Origin: Rhodocollybia butyracea
Lineage: Eukaryota > Basidiomycota > Agaricomycetes > Agaricales > Omphalotaceae
Assembly (NCBI GenBank): GCA_015501585.1
Contig: JADNRY010000081.1
Location: 172,007-236,006 of the forward strand
Reading direction: 5' to 3'
Length of the DNA stretch: 64,000 nt
Shown here piece after piece: positions 12,098-24,753 of the stretch (position 1 is the first letter of the stretch; each line of letters starts with the position of its first letter). The position numbers and the translations under genes were made by a program. Under the pieces are notes generated by a model. That model made no database searches. It was given only the letters and a program-made list of their open reading frames with translations, and had not been told where the DNA came from.

Positions 12098-15000
12098 ATG
12101 TTTTCCAAAATACCTCAACGATTAACTGCACCTCTTGGCCTTCTTTCCGACTCCGAGAAACTAGCATTTCGTAGTCAACCAGGCGGACTGCAGAAACTGG
12201 CCACAGTCCGTGTACGTGTCACCTGTGTCTATACGCTTTTAGAACTGAGCGATAATTTCAGAACATCCCTGAGACTGACAACTACTGGAACCAAGTACGT
12301 TAATCGTCGTTGGTCTCTGTATCTTGTCCTAACGCTTTCCAGTATGTTATCTTATTTGATTCAGCCTCGGAAGTATTCTCCCTGATAACGCCCAACGACA
12401 GTACGTCTTTAAATAGCGAACAAAACAACAAACTCATATTCCACTAGTTCGTCGTGCTCTTTTGGACGCACCAGAAAATGTCGCGACACTTATTCGCGTT
12501 ATATGTTCACGTCTTTTCAATCTTATTTCCGACCATACGTTCCCAGCACCATCCTCTGCCTCCGTATCTGCTCTTGCCACGTCTTTCATCAAGGCCGGAA
12601 CTGGCTCCACAGAAAGAAGTGCCACAAAAGAGGTTTTAAATTGTCTTCGAGTCCTACAGCGTGTGCTACCCGTGGCGTTTGAGATGGATGGAGAAACGAG
12701 TTCATTCGAGATGGACGTATTTTGGAAGAAGGTAGAAGAAGATGATGTAGAAGAAGAGACCCAACGATCAGAGATCCCCCAATTTGTGATTGAAGATGAC
12801 GAAGACAGCGAAGAGGACGAAAAGCCCTCTGAACCAGAGCCGTCTACAATTCCCAAGTCAAAACCTAAAAAACTTCTCCCATCACTCGGCGAGCGGCTGT
12901 TCAGCTCAATTATAGACCTAATGTTCTGCTGTGGATTTACTCTCCCAATGCAAATTCAGAAAGACCATTACAAGATAAACTATGTTATCTGGTGCGTGTT
13001 CGGTACTCACTCAGATTCACAAATTACTGAATTCAGGCTAGGGAAAAGGGTATCGGTTCGACGGTAGATCCAGGACCTAGCCACCAATATGACAGCAACA
13101 AAACGGAAGTTCTCCGTCTCCTTTTGGTCTTGCTTTCGCGTCAGATATATACCTCTGCATCTTCCCTTTTCACCAGACCATCGATCTACACCCTTCATCT
13201 GGTACAGAAACTACCACGACGCGACGTTCTTACAATATTATGCTCTCTTTTGAATACCGCCATGAACTCGCCCCAAGCCCAACCAATAACTATCAACTCG
13301 ATGGCCGGTAAACTTCCTTACAATCACCTTGTATTCAAGGGCGAAGATCCCCGGGTGAATCTTGTCGCTATTTGTTTCGAAGTACTGGTCGCCCTCCTTG
13401 ACTTTCAGGGTGGAACTGCGCGTGATGTGCTCGGTGGAGGAAATGAGCTGATAGCAGCGCCGACACCACGCACCAATGCATTTAGGTATTTTCTTATGAA
13501 ACTGGTGAGTACATCCTCCGTCTCGGACTGAAATTTATCTAATGACCCTCCAGCATAGGACGCAAGATTTTCAATTTGTGCTCAGTGGAATTCTCGGTAT
13601 CATGGAACAGCAAGTAATGAGCATGAACAATATACTTCCCGGAGCTCGAAAATCGATACCATACATCGCCGAAGACAGTGAGCTCAACACAAAGCTGAGG
13701 GGTTTCTGCATTAACAATTCTTTTCTGTTTAGTTATATTCTTTTGGAAAATGATTGAGCTAAACAAAGTCGAGTGTCTTTAGCTATTCAGTCGCGTTTGT
13801 CTGTCTAATACCCATTGCAGCGTTTCAGAGCCTACGTACTGGACTCAGATCAAGGTATGGATCTCATTGCGTACCTGCTTTGTTACAATCTGGAGATAAA
13901 AGACAAGCCTCGTAAGTTTGTTATCCTGCTGAACGAGATCATGCTTCATTCCAATTTCAGAACAACAACATGGTATATGCCGAGCCCTTTCGTATATCGT
14001 TCAGACATTGTCGGCGGAACCCGCATTCGGACAACGATTGTTGAATCCTATCAAAGCTTCATTACCAGCCAAACTCCCAGCTTCTGGGACAGCCGCCGAT
14101 TTCCTGATAAACGCATGTATTTTTCATTTTTGTTTCATGGAATCCGTTTGCTCATCTAAATTCTTCCAGGCTATCTACTCTATAGTAGCGACCACGTCCG
14201 GACAACTCAATTCGCTGTACCCAGCTCTGATTATTGCACTTTCCAATTGTGCTCCTTACTTCAAGAACCTGAGCATCACATCTTCGACGCGATTGGTCCA
14301 GCTGTTTACCTCTTTTTCAAACCCTACATTCCTCCTTTCCGACGAGGGGCATCCTCGACTTTTGTTCTTCATGTATGTATACCTCTACCCTCTATTGTTT
14401 TGCAGTTCCTCCTCACTGATCAACTACGACCTCTTAGGTTGGAAATGTTCAACACTGTCATCGTCCATCATCTTTCCGAAAACCCCAATCTCATACATGG
14501 AATCCTAGCCGCACACAAAACATTCGAAGATCTTGGGACGTTTACCCTCGCGCGAGGTCTTCGAGAGATTAGACGTGTCCAGCTTGCAAAGGAAGACCAG
14601 GCGCGTAGGCTGAGCACGGATGATAAGCGGAAGAGCCGTACAGTATCGAGAGACGAGGACCATCCTCCTGAGGAGAAGAAGAATCTTATTTCTAATGAAG
14701 CCGAAAATGAGGACGACGAAGTCACGCCCTCTGCTCAGGCAGGACTGGATAGACCTGCAACAACAGTAGAACCTGCTGTTTCTCCTTCAGCCGATTCCCT
14801 TCCAAGTGCCCAATCTACCTCGCAAAAAGCCAAAGGGAAAATGAAAGAGCGAAGGTCGTCGTCTTCAATGGACGCGGGGAGTCTAGAGCGAATAGCAGCT
14901 GCAGGAATTGGTAGAAATGGGTTTATTCCAACGCGCGAATGGGTAGGATCTTTCTATCTTCTGATCATTATATGTTCTAATATCTTTTGCATCAGGTCGC

Positions 15001-15513
15001 TTCATGGCAGCAAGGGTACGACCTCATTTACACAACTTATTACTTGCTCTCGCTGATGTTGCTCGTAGGCTGCCTCTAGATACAGTGATGCTGATGATGT
15101 CCGAATTACTGCCCAAAGTACAAGAAATGCAAACTTCGCAAAAGGCTAGCTCTGCGTCGACAATTCTTGACTTTTTGGGATCAGTTACTCTAACTGATGT
15201 GCTACCCCCTGCACCACCGCTATCCCCCCGACGCTTCGTGGTACGTTTTCAATGCAAAGATGTTAACTTTGTATGTTTACTCTCTTGATAGTGGTCGGAC
15301 GCTTCCATTGTTTGGCTCACCTCACTAATCTGGGGTGAGATCTTTGTTCGGGGTATGACTCCCTTGGGAGTATGGAACTCGACGAACATTCGTCTATTCT
15401 ATGTCAAACACTCTCACAATCAGCAGCGACCGATAACTGATACCGTATCAAATGTTGTGGGCGGACTTTTAGGGCGGACAAACTCAGATACATCAATTTC
15501 GAGACGACCATGA
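12098..15513 (+). CDS. HID1-domain (dauer-formation/Ecm30 family) protein, 911 aa
   Basis: Fourteen exons: 12098-12211, 12262-12294, 12343-12400, 12448-12991, 13042-13504, 13554-13677, 13733-13767, 13821-13911, 13961-14112, 14170-14372, 14438-14942, 14996-15015, 15069-15240, 15292-15513. HID1 is a peripheral Golgi protein in animals needed for secretory granule formation and endosome-to-Golgi traffic; the fungal members are little studied. Family segments include ETDNYWNQYVILFDSASEVF, APENVATLIRVICSRLFN, LGERLFSSIIDLMFCCGFTL, RAYVLDSDQGMDLIAYLLCY and the C-terminal WGEIFVRGMTPLGVWNSTNI. An acidic insert (about residues 150-190) and a charged Ser-rich insert (about 640-740) interrupt it. Intron 14113-14169 uses a GC donor (gcatgt), and one exon is only 20 nt. 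The stop lies 69 bp from that of NUF2 in a convergent arrangement. Confidence 0.9.
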
Positions 15514-15582
15514 AGTGGATATAATTTATCATTCTGTAGCTAATAATAATAGGATTGCGCTGGAAAGACTGCTGTGCACGAT

Positions 15583-17282
15583 TCAACGTTCAACCTTCAT
15601 ATTTAGTTGGTTCGCCAAGGTTTCCATGTAAAAATCTTGAAGAATTGGTATAGGCTTAGTAGAGGATCACAGAATAACAAGATGGACTTACGTGTGGCAT
15701 GTCTCAGCTTCCAATATTCCGCCAGTAAGCTCTTTAGCTCTTCTTCGCCAGCTTTGAGGTGCTCCGACATCTATTTAAGAAGATCATAAACAGCTATTGC
15801 ACAGAAAACGGAACAAGTGCACCTTCTCCTCAACTTCATCTGCTTCATTTCGGACCTCTGCTAACTGCAGCTCGTTTTCTTTCCTTTCCACGTCCATTTC
15901 GTCATATTCCATTTGTAGTTGTTTAATAACCCGGTCATTCGCAGCCTTCTTATCAGCAGCTCGTTGTTGAGTGAGTGTCAGTTTTGCATGTGCGTTATCT
16001 AGTTGTCTGGTGACACGCTACATGGCGAATCAATTTGAAAGGCGCTGTCGAAAACAAGGTTTATTATTACCTCTTGCTTTAACCGTAGCTCATTCCGTTC
16101 TATCTTCTTGTCGTCCAATTGGTCCTTGAGTTCTGCCAAATCTACTTGCAGCTCCTGCAAGGACTTGGTCTCTTTCTCGACTACTTGCAGTTGATCAACA
16201 CAAGAGCAAAGGTCCTAAGAAATAACAACATGAGATGTCCTCGAGCTGTAAAAAAATGTACGCACTTGCTCGACGATGATCAAAGCATTGATTTTGGCTT
16301 GTAAATCCCGCGCTTTCATTTCATTGGCGGCAACCGTTTTTTTGTACTCGAAAGTGCTTGTACTCATAGTGGATATACTACGTTTTACGCGTTCTGGTGA
16401 TTGGACAATACGTCCTCGAATACGCCTATTGGCATCAGAGACCGCGTCAATCTCCATGATGATGCTTTTCTGAGGCGGTCATCAGTGCATATAAGACTGA
16501 AATAGACAGTGCAGACACCTTTCTTTCACTGAGTTCGCGCTTTTCTTCTTTGAGCTTGGCAAATTCTGTTTGCTCTCTCTCCTGTTGTCCCTTTTTTTGC
16601 ATCATTTGAAGCCCTAGTGCATTGTTTTTAGCCCGGAGTTCTTCGCATAAAGGTTCGTCTTCCGCAATCTTAGCTCTGGATCGATAGATATCAACCAGTG
16701 GGATATAATAGAAAGAACAGCTCGCACTTTAGTTGCCGGATTTTTCCCTCCACTTCGTGTAGATCTTTGGCAGCTTGATCGCGTTCGGTTAGGATGGCTT
16801 CTGAATGAGCTGAAAGCTTTCGGACGGCCTCCTCGCATAGCTGTTCAGTGAATTTGACAAAGTTAATAAACGCGGAGAGTAGAAGAATGACGCGGTCCTT
16901 GGTGGGTTTAAGCAGATCAATGGCAGAGAAGTCATCGATCCGAGCCGCATCTGCGAAACGGCAGAGATGATACAGCAAGAGATTGTGAGTTAGCGCAGAA
17001 GTATAGATATCCTTGAGACGGGATTAGGCGGCAATTTCAAAGAAGAACAGGTTATAGACGCACCTTTTCGTCTATCGTCGATACTGAAAGTGCGTCCTGA
17101 GCCGGTTCCACGAGCTGTTCGCGGCTTATACCAGTGACTTGTGTTAAACACCGGCAGAGAACGTTTTCGACAAACTCTGGCGTTGGCCTCAAAAGACGTT
17201 CTTCTTCAACAGGCATACCCCAGGACTCTAGAGAGGCTATGATATCTTGAATGGACATGACGGGGTGTACATGTTTTGTCAT
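15583..17282 (-). CDS. NUF2: Kinetochore protein NUF2, 444 aa
   Basis: Minus-strand exons 17064-17282, 16728-17011, 16519-16675, 16266-16469, 16071-16214, 15823-16017, 15692-15770 and 15583-15635. NUF2 pairs with NDC80 and carries a calponin-homology head that helps bind microtubules at the outer kinetochore. The head is visible in residues 1-150 (IIASLESWGMPV, LRPTPEFVENVL, FADAARIDDFSAIDLLKPTK, LLLSAFINFVKFTEQ). The remainder is a continuous charged coiled coil. The C-terminus FYMETLANQLNMKVER is typical of basidiomycete members. The total length matches the family. The start at 17282 is used; Met9 is an alternative that would lose only eight residues. Confidence 0.93.
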
Positions 17283-17818
17283 TTTGAAGTTGAAGATGAG
17301 ACTCGAGAAAGAACCAACTTGAGGTATGGCTCACTATTCACGATATTCGTGACTGTGAGAGGTATTTACGTAATCTGGCCGCAATGCCGCTGCCCCGTGC
17401 CCGCTACCGATAAGTGAGACATGTTGATCGTTAAAGCGCGGACGCAGGGGTCTACACCTCCGCAAAACATACAGCCATCGGAGCCTGAAGATAATGGCTC
17501 GGAGCTTGACGGCAAAAAGCTACTTTTAGACAAAAAATTCGGCAACTAAACAGCCTGGGCACCGGTCTGAATTGGCCTTAGTGACGAATGGGGTCATACA
17601 ATGGCAAAGATAATGGCCATATCATGCCGACTGATGTTTACAGACACCTGCCTAGGGAACCGATGAAGAGATGATTAATTCGCTAGTTATGTTAGATCAG
17701 GTACAATTGTGCAACTGAAACGCAGCCTCATGATGTTTGTACCTCCGTTCAATCTGCCGATCCTCCATGGCAGGTCCTTGAAAAGGGCTTCTCCTAATTA
17801 TTTTCGTCCCCGACTTAG
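17283..17818. other. Intergenic region between divergent NUF2 and the NRPS-like gene
   Basis: Holds the two divergent promoters. No coding frame, repeat or RNA gene was recognised in these 536 bp. Confidence 0.5.
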
Positions 17819-19843
17819 ATGTCTTCCCCACTCTCTCATTTGTCTGTAAACGACCAAGCTCTCTTCCACCAGTTCAGCTTTGGTTCCACGCGCACTGTCC
17901 ACACGCCAATCATACATCACGCATTCCGAGTGCATGCTATCAACCAACCTGATGTTGTTGCTGTAGAGCACCAATCGTGCAACCAGTCCATCTCCTATCG
18001 CCAATTGGATGTACAGTCAAATCGTCTGGCCCATCGTCTTCGAAAACGTAGCATACATCCAGGTACCCGGGTTTGCATTCTAGCCCGACGTTCAATAGCC
18101 CTGGTGGTCGCAATATTAGCGGTCCTGAAGAGTGGGGCGCAGTATGTACCCCTAGATGCAGTAACAATCACCGACGAAACCCTCCAATTCGTGCTGGAAG
18201 ATTCGAGCCCCGGATTGGTGCTTGTAATGGACGATTATCTTCATCGCTTCTCCGACTGTCCGGTGAATGTGCTTTCCCTTGAACGTACCATCCTCGAGGA
18301 TGAGTTGGCTCAAGCTGACTCCAGTCAAGTCGAAGATCTCTCTTCCCCCGGTGATGGAGCGTACTGCATCTACACCTCAGGGACTACCGGTATGCCATAA
18401 AATGCATCTGCCTTGTCTTTCTTTACTAAGTACATCATCCAGGCAGACCAAAAGGTGTAGACGTTAAACACGAAGGCGTAACAAATGGTGCGTCCCGGTT
18501 CATTAAATCAGAATCAGAACTTTCGCTAAAATTATCTCCCAGTCATCAGCGGTGCTCCTGCTAACGTAGGGATGCGACCTGGCAAGAGGGTAGCTCAGTT
18601 GCTGAACATTGCTTTCGACATGGGAGCATGGGAGATTTTGGGATCCATTTATAACGGTTGTACTCTTTGTCTTCGTGGAAACTCTTCCAAAGACTGGGCT
18701 GCCCTCTTAAAGACGGTGAACATTGTCATCTCAACTCCTAGCATTCTGATGCGCCACAATCCTGAGGATTACCCAACTATTCAGCATGTCATAGTAGGCG
18801 GAGAGCCATGTCCTCAGAGTAAGTGTGTTACCGCATTCGAGTTTGTCTTGCACCTAAAGCGCGCGCTTTTTTTTTATAGCTCTTGCCGACAGATGGGCAG
18901 CCAAAACCTCATTTTCCAACTGTTGTGGGCCAACCGAAATCTCAATCTGTAACACGGTCCAACCACACACCACTGGTTATCCACTTTCCATCGGGAGGCC
19001 AATCCCAAACACAAATGTGTACATCCTTTCGTGTGAGGATGCGGAAGCACTCCCTATTGGACACGTGGGATCTATGTGGGTGGGAGGTATCGGAACGAAC
19101 ACTCGCTACCTCAACCTCCCCGAGAAAACTGCCGAGCGCTGGAGGAAGGATCCGTTTATCGATGGAACAGGAACGATGTTCAACACCGGAGATCTCGGAA
19201 GGTGGAGGGAGGACGGTCAGCTGGAACATATGGGCCGTGCCGATGATCAGGTCAAAGTGAAAGGTTTCCGAGTTGAACTTGACGGTGTATCAGTGGCAAT
19301 GCAGGTAAGCTTCTGTTTTTAATAGTCTGTCTTCGCATAAACATTGAACCCCTATAGGCTTGCAAAGATGTTGATAGAACCACGGTGCTGCTAATCGATT
19401 CGGAATTATGGGGTTTTGTAACTCCATCTTACGTCGATACCGTCCTTCTGCGGCAGGTTGTGGCTAAGATCCAGCCATCCTATGCCGTTCCAACCCACTT
19501 TATCGCTTTGGACGACTTCCCTTCTACCCGAAACGGCAAAGTTGACAAACGAGCTCTCCGGTCCATTATTTTGAGTGAAACCTTACCACGGGAAGTACTG
19601 ACACCGACTTTGTCAGAGTCTTCGAGTCCAGCATCTTCTGACAGTGAAGATATCGCAACCCCTTCCAGCTCTCGTTCCGACTCCCTTCTATCAAAAACTT
19701 CGCTTTCATCTTGGGTTGAAAATGGCGCTGACGCGAAGATCTCTGTGCAGTCGACTGGACTGACAGAAAACAACTTAGATCTTTTCCGAGTGGACATGCA
19801 ACTGACAAAAAGCACGGACAGAAAAAACATTATCTGGGCCTAG
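17819..19843 (+). CDS. Stand-alone NRPS-like adenylation enzyme, 600 aa
   Basis: Exons 17819-18389, 18443-18487, 18543-18818, 18880-19304 and 19358-19843. An adenylating enzyme activates a carboxylic or amino acid with ATP. The A-domain core motifs are present in order: ILAVLKSGAQYVPLD, YTSGTTGRPKGVDVKHEGV (joined across an intron), FDMGAWEILGSIYNG, GGEPCPQ, NCCGPTEIS, FNTGDLGRWREDGQLEHMGR, VKVKGFRVEL and NGKVDKRAL. After the last core motif there is only a Ser/Thr-rich tail of about 95 residues. There is no carrier (thiolation), reductase, thioesterase or membrane domain, although many fungal relatives continue far beyond this point. Substrate cannot be inferred from the sequence alone. No tailoring genes flank it. 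Confidence 0.88.
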
Positions 19844-20183
19844 GGGCAATGACACTGTTTCTTTATTACATACATCCTCGGACAATACATTTCATATTTA
19901 TTTTCCAGTTGTAATCGGATGGTTGTACCCTACATTCCTTTCGTCAGTTTTACTGGGGTAGCATTTACGTCGTTAATATCATGCATGTTTCAGTCTGAAG
20001 TTATTGCTATTCATCTAATCCTGGATACCAGCTACAATCATGGCGTTGTTTAATCTATACTTTCTTCCGAGAGATGTCGAAAGTCACTTCTTCCTAAGTT
20101 ATGTACCCCGTTAGTATACAGTAACGGCAGGACGTGAATTTATCAATTATAACGACGATACAAAAATATTCTAAGGGGGTACA
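19844..20183. other. Short intergenic region between convergent genes
   Basis: 340 bp separating the NRPS-like stop from the transporter stop. It is AT-rich, as expected for 3' UTRs. No other feature seen. Confidence 0.5.
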
Positions 20184-21447
20184 TTACGATTTTTCATCCG
20201 ATTTTTCCGTCTTAAGTTCGATGACAGTCTGGGACTCCAAGTCTTTCTGGGTGCTCGTTACTTCACTCTCCCGAGGGTTGTTGTTCTCTCTGGATTTGAC
20301 GTAAGTGTACAACAGAGTGCCTGAGAGAATGATGAAGGCGGACGCAGCACGCTGGCTGTAGAACGGGGAGATCATATCAGGACGTCGGTCAGTTCTAGGA
20401 GGTACCACTCACGTAGTAACGATATCACCGAATATCTTCACACCGAGAATAATCTGGAGGACGCTTCGTGCGGCCTTAAAAAAAAGAAGCATATCTGATG
20501 TAAGTTTCGTAATGTGCGGCTGATAAGGACATCACTTACACTTGAAAACATATGGGTGACAGGACTAGTGACTTTGACACTCAGAATTCCTGCGATACTA
20601 ATTAGGTTAAGTTAGATTGATTTTGTTACCGGCTTGGGTCCGTGAGCCTACCTGATTAGGAACCCGAAAATTCCAGTGACGATGTTTCCCCAGAAGAAAG
20701 TGGCCCAATCCCACTTTAGTCCTCCAGAATTACTCTTAACCATTGTCCAAAAGTCGTAAACTTCTCCTTTTAGTCCGGCGAGACAACCGAGTAAAACGGC
20801 CGACCCCAAGTTTGACCAAAATGAGAGAATCGTACTGCTTCCATTAACATAAGGCAGCGATGATTTTACCAACACCGCATGTAGAGCAATTGAGAAAGAC
20901 GAAAGGAGTCCATAAAACAGGCCTAGAGGAGTAGGGACCGCTCGCGCTGGAACGCCATCCGAGAAAGAGACTCCGAAGAAGAATCCGGAGGTCACGATGG
21001 CCGCGCATGCCACAACTGACCAAGAGGGCCTTGAACGGCTGGTGATAGCTACCACTGAGATCGTGAGAGGGAGTACTAGGCCTCGAGCAATCTGATAGAA
21101 TGCTGCTTCTATATCGCGAAGGCAGAACGCGTTGAAAGTAAAGCCAGCTGTGTCGACAAGTATCAAAGGGGCGAGTTTTCGTGCGGTTTCATATTCGATA
21201 GTGGGTATTTCCACATAGTTCGTAAATCGTGAGGTTACGATGAGAAGAAGGACGGTCGTCAAGGATTGGAAGAACATGAAAAGCACTGTCAGGTTTGGGG
21301 CGGCATTGAGCACCATTTTGTTGACGAACACCATCTACAATTCAGAATTTATAAACTCATATTTCATTGAGAAGTAAGTATACGGACCACAAGCGCAGCC
21401 ACCATGTAAAAGCTGACCACAGCGACAACATTTCTTGATACAGCCAT
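20184..21447 (-). CDS. Drug/metabolite-superfamily transporter (TPT / nucleotide-sugar type), 344 aa
   Basis: Minus-strand exons 21388-21447, 20652-21334, 20540-20597, 20413-20474 and 20184-20355. About ten hydrophobic helices span residues 5-310, starting with VVAVVSFYMVAALV. The segments MVFVNKMVLN, FNAFCLRDIEAAFYQIARGL and SSFSIALHAVLVKSSLP resemble GDP-fucose / triose-phosphate-type transporters of the Golgi and ER. Near the C-terminus, GILSVKVTSPVTHMFSSAARSVLQIILGVKIFGD is the typical last-helix region (described, split over two junctions). A charged Lys/Glu tail ends in EKS with no obvious KKxx retrieval signal. The substrate cannot be called; placement near a mannosyltransferase gene (21900, divergent) is suggestive only. 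Confidence 0.85.
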
Positions 21448-21899
21448 GATCGCGAAGAGAGAGGAGGGCAAGACCGTGGCGGGAGATGAGCGCCTTTTTG
21501 CCCAAGTAAACATGCGGCTGATGTGCCGGCGAAATGCCGACTGCTATCTCGATTACACCAAGAAATCATCCATCACAAATCCTTCATCCAAAGACTTAAA
21601 CATTTCATCGTTCAACGTTCAACTTTCTGATAAAGTGCTGTGTGTAAGTTTGTACCTATGGCCACAGTATATGTACCTTAAGCCACCGTATTGCTACTAG
21701 GAACACCTCGTAAGCCGTAAGTCACACCGAATTACTTTTGGGACCTTTTGAATTAAAAATGGTCACAATTCCGAAAACGGTACGGCACGGTGATAATAAG
21801 ACGCTGAAACTTGACATGAGCATTGCCTCTGCCAAACTGTAGACGCAAGGCTCGTTCAGACCGGTCGTCTAAACCGGTACTTACGACTTTCATCTGCTC
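21448..21899. other. Divergent promoter region
   Basis: 452 bp between the divergent transporter and mannosyltransferase start codons. No coding frame or repeat was recognised. Confidence 0.5.
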
Positions 21900-23712
21900 A
21901 TGCCTTCCTCTAGAGTCCGCATCTCTCTTTTCCTGGTTTTTATCGCCGTATTTCTTATAGCTCTCTTACCCAGAGACGCCTTAAATCGAACATATCGCTC
22001 CTACTACTATGGCACTCCTGAAATACTGGCTGAGACTGAAGCTGGCGCTCCAACAAGGTCAAAAAATGCAGTCATATTCATGCTGGTAGCTCCTTCGCGT
22101 ATTCATCAAGCAACACTTGCTTTGCTGAACGTTGAAAATCGCTTCAACCGTCGCCTTCAGTACCCCTATGTTCTGCTCACTGCCAACGAGGAAGAAGATG
22201 CGATGATAAGCCACGAGTATAGGCAGAAAATAGACTGGATTACTCAGGGAAGAGCAAAATTTGGTATTCAAGTCCTACCCTCGCTTTGAGTTTGATTTGC
22301 TGATGTTCGGACAACAGCCATCCTCACCGAGGAATCATGGGGTGTTCCAGACTTTTATGACCCTGCTCGTGTAGAAGAGTCCTACCGTACAATCGGGTAG
22401 GCAATTCCATTCTTGTGGTATATCTCTTGCTGATTTCTTGTAAAGGTTTTCGTCCGGGTATCGTTCGATGTGCAGATTGTGAGTCTAGTAATGTTATCTC
22501 GTTACATATCTGATAATTCACCTATCCAGTTACTCTGGTGAGAAATGCTCTCTCAATGTTCGCTCAGAATTCAACCTATCCAACAGGATTCTTTTGGAAA
22601 CACCCCGCCTTCGCGGAGTACGACTGGCTGTGGAGGCTCGATACAGACATTGAATTTCACTGTGATATTGTGAGTGGTTATATTTGCTCTTCTACCGTCC
22701 TAGAGTTTGATATGTATAAATTTCGTACTGTAGCCTTATGACCCTATTGAACGAATGATAAAAGCTGGAGCACTATACGGTATGCTTATCATTCACTTTA
22801 TTCCGCAGATACGTTTATCGTCTCGTAGGTTTCGTCCAAGTTAACGCAGATGCAGTTTGGGTTCAACCAAGTCTTGCAACTAATGTATCAGAGTTTCTAT
22901 TTAATTATTACAACTCCCACTCGTCACCCTCCGATATTGTGGCAAGGGATTCTAGTTCATTTCCAGCCGTTCCCACAGATGTGAACCACGGATTCGTTTG
23001 GGAAGGTGAGGAGGGAATTGAGAAAGCCCTCAGAGGAGAAGCGGGATCGGAAGAGTGGACGAAGATGTGCATGTATGTGAGTACCATTGCTACCACTCGT
23101 GGTGCTCTCCTCGTAATTCTCTCGCCAGAACAACTTTGAAATATCCCATCGTTCGTTATGGGAAAGCGAAATCTATACCTCCTTCTTCCAGCATCTGGAT
23201 CAACAAGGTGCGCATACTTCAAGGCTCTCCTTGAGACCTTTCTTCGTTCTATACGGTCCCGCTTCCTACCCACCCACGTGAATTCATAACTTCATCTGCT
23301 AATTTCACTATTTCTCGTTTCAGGTGGATTTTTTTATGAACGCTGGGTAAGCTAGCAATGTTCCAAGCTCAAAAAAGATTATCAACTTTTCATTCAAGGG
23401 GGACTCTCCAATACATTCATTCGGAGTTGCGATGGCTTTGCGCAAAGACCAAGTGATGCAGTTCCATGACTTGGGGTACCAACACCAAGGATGGGCGTAT
23501 GAATGTGCAACTGAACTGGCTCAGTGTACCTGTTTGAAGGACGGACCCGCTGCTGGTTTGTACTCTTTTGGCGTTTCTACTTTTACACTGACCCACTTCC
23601 TATGTCAGATTTTGACGACCAGGGCTACAGGTGCATATTTTCAAGCTCTGTTTTTCCATTTGTCTTACTCATTCATACTTGAATTAGATGGTTTAATGCA
23701 TCTTCTGTTTAA
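21900..23712 (+). CDS. KRE2/MNT1-type alpha-1,2-mannosyltransferase (GT15), 388 aa
   Basis: Twelve exons: 21900-22263, 22318-22396, 22446-22478, 22530-22537, 22587-22669, 22734-22779, 22829-23076, 23129-23207, 23324-23346, 23399-23555, 23609-23630, 23688-23712. These Golgi type II enzymes extend O- and N-linked mannans from GDP-mannose. Residues 8-24 (ISLFLVFIAVFLIALLP) form the signal anchor. Family segments: VENRFNRRLQYPYVLLT, MCRFYSGFFWKHP, the donor-site-like YDWLWRLDTDIEFHCDIPYD, NNFEISHRSLWES and FYERWGDSPIHSFGV. One exon is only 8 nt (22530-22537); it encodes most of YSG within MCRFYSGFFW and is required for frame. Intron 23208-23323 (116 nt) is about twice the usual length here. Confidence 0.93.
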
Positions 23713-23949
23713 CCATGATGCAAGGATGGATATTAAGATACTGGAATACCTAATAGATTATCGATAATTGAGCATTTGCATTGCGATTAGGTGAACAGCA
23801 CCAAGAACAGCACTAGGAAGGCTAATTTCAAAGTCAACTGAGGAGTCCCGAAACCCCGTCGGAAGACCTTGCAGGGTCGTTCGAGTCATAATATGTATAA
23901 GTACATAAAATAGGCATTTTAAGTTTGCCTCTTCAGACTAGTCGAAAGA

Positions 23950-24724
23950 ATGTCCTCTTTCTCATCTGAAAAAGACACCAATTTCTGTTTCCCAATTCCT
24001 GACGTATTGGAAAACGAGAAAGTAAAACTAGTCCCCTTCATTGTGAGTATGATCTATTTCAGCCTTGGCTTTGCACTACGCTGATATCATTAAGCCCTCA
24101 CAACACGCGAAAGCGCTAGTTGATGGATTCGACGACAATACATGGAACTACCTGTCTTACGGGCCATTCTCCTCCACGGAACAATTCGTCGAAGGGTTCT
24201 GGGATCAGGGCTTGCGAGCGAACCCCGCTGCTACCACGTTCACCATCTTCGATAAGGTGGGCCCACTCACACTTGACGGCCAACCGGTCATTGCGGGAAT
24301 GGTCAGCTACATCAATTCCAGCGATAAAGATGCGTGTACCGAGATCGGATTTGTGGTTATTTTACCGCAGTTTCAACGAACTCATGTAACTTCCTGCATG
24401 GTCGGATTGCTCATGCACTATGCTCTCGACCTTCCCGAAGACGGCGGACTTGGAGTGCGGAGATTGCAATGGGTCTGTAATTCGAACAACGCACCCAGTC
24501 AGAAGGTAGCGGAAAGGATGGGTTTCCGGTTCGAGGGTATTTTTCGATGGGCCAGAGTTCTACCACCTTCGAAAGCTATTGGGTTCAAGGAGGGACCTAT
24601 GCGCAAAGGTGATCCGTGGGCAGGAAACGGAGGAAGAGATTCAACATATTTGTCCTGTTGCTGGGATGACTGGGAAGGCGGGGCGAGGGAGAAGGTAGAC
24701 AAAGTCATGACGCGAACCAAGTGA
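23950..24724 (+). CDS. GNAT-family N-acetyltransferase, 240 aa
   Basis: Exons 23950-24042 and 24095-24724. The protein resembles RimJ/RimL-type GNAT enzymes, which transfer acetyl from acetyl-CoA. The central strand/helix region is visible as TEIGFVVILPQFQRTHVTSCMV. It is followed by LRRLQWVCNSNNAPSQKVAERMGFRFEGIFRW (described across the motif), where the N-x-x-S-x-x-x-A-x-x-x-G-F pattern is typical. The substrate is unknown; the fungal relatives I know of are annotated generically. Its stop is 29 bp from the stop of the convergent MRPL31 gene. Confidence 0.85.
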
Positions 24725-24753
24725 TATTAAACGCCTATAAAATAATCTACATG

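Noticed and set aside
18585..18605. tRNA-like word (ggtagctcagttg)
   Set aside because: Inside the NRPS-like coding exon; no acceptor stem, anticodon arm or T-loop partner nearby.
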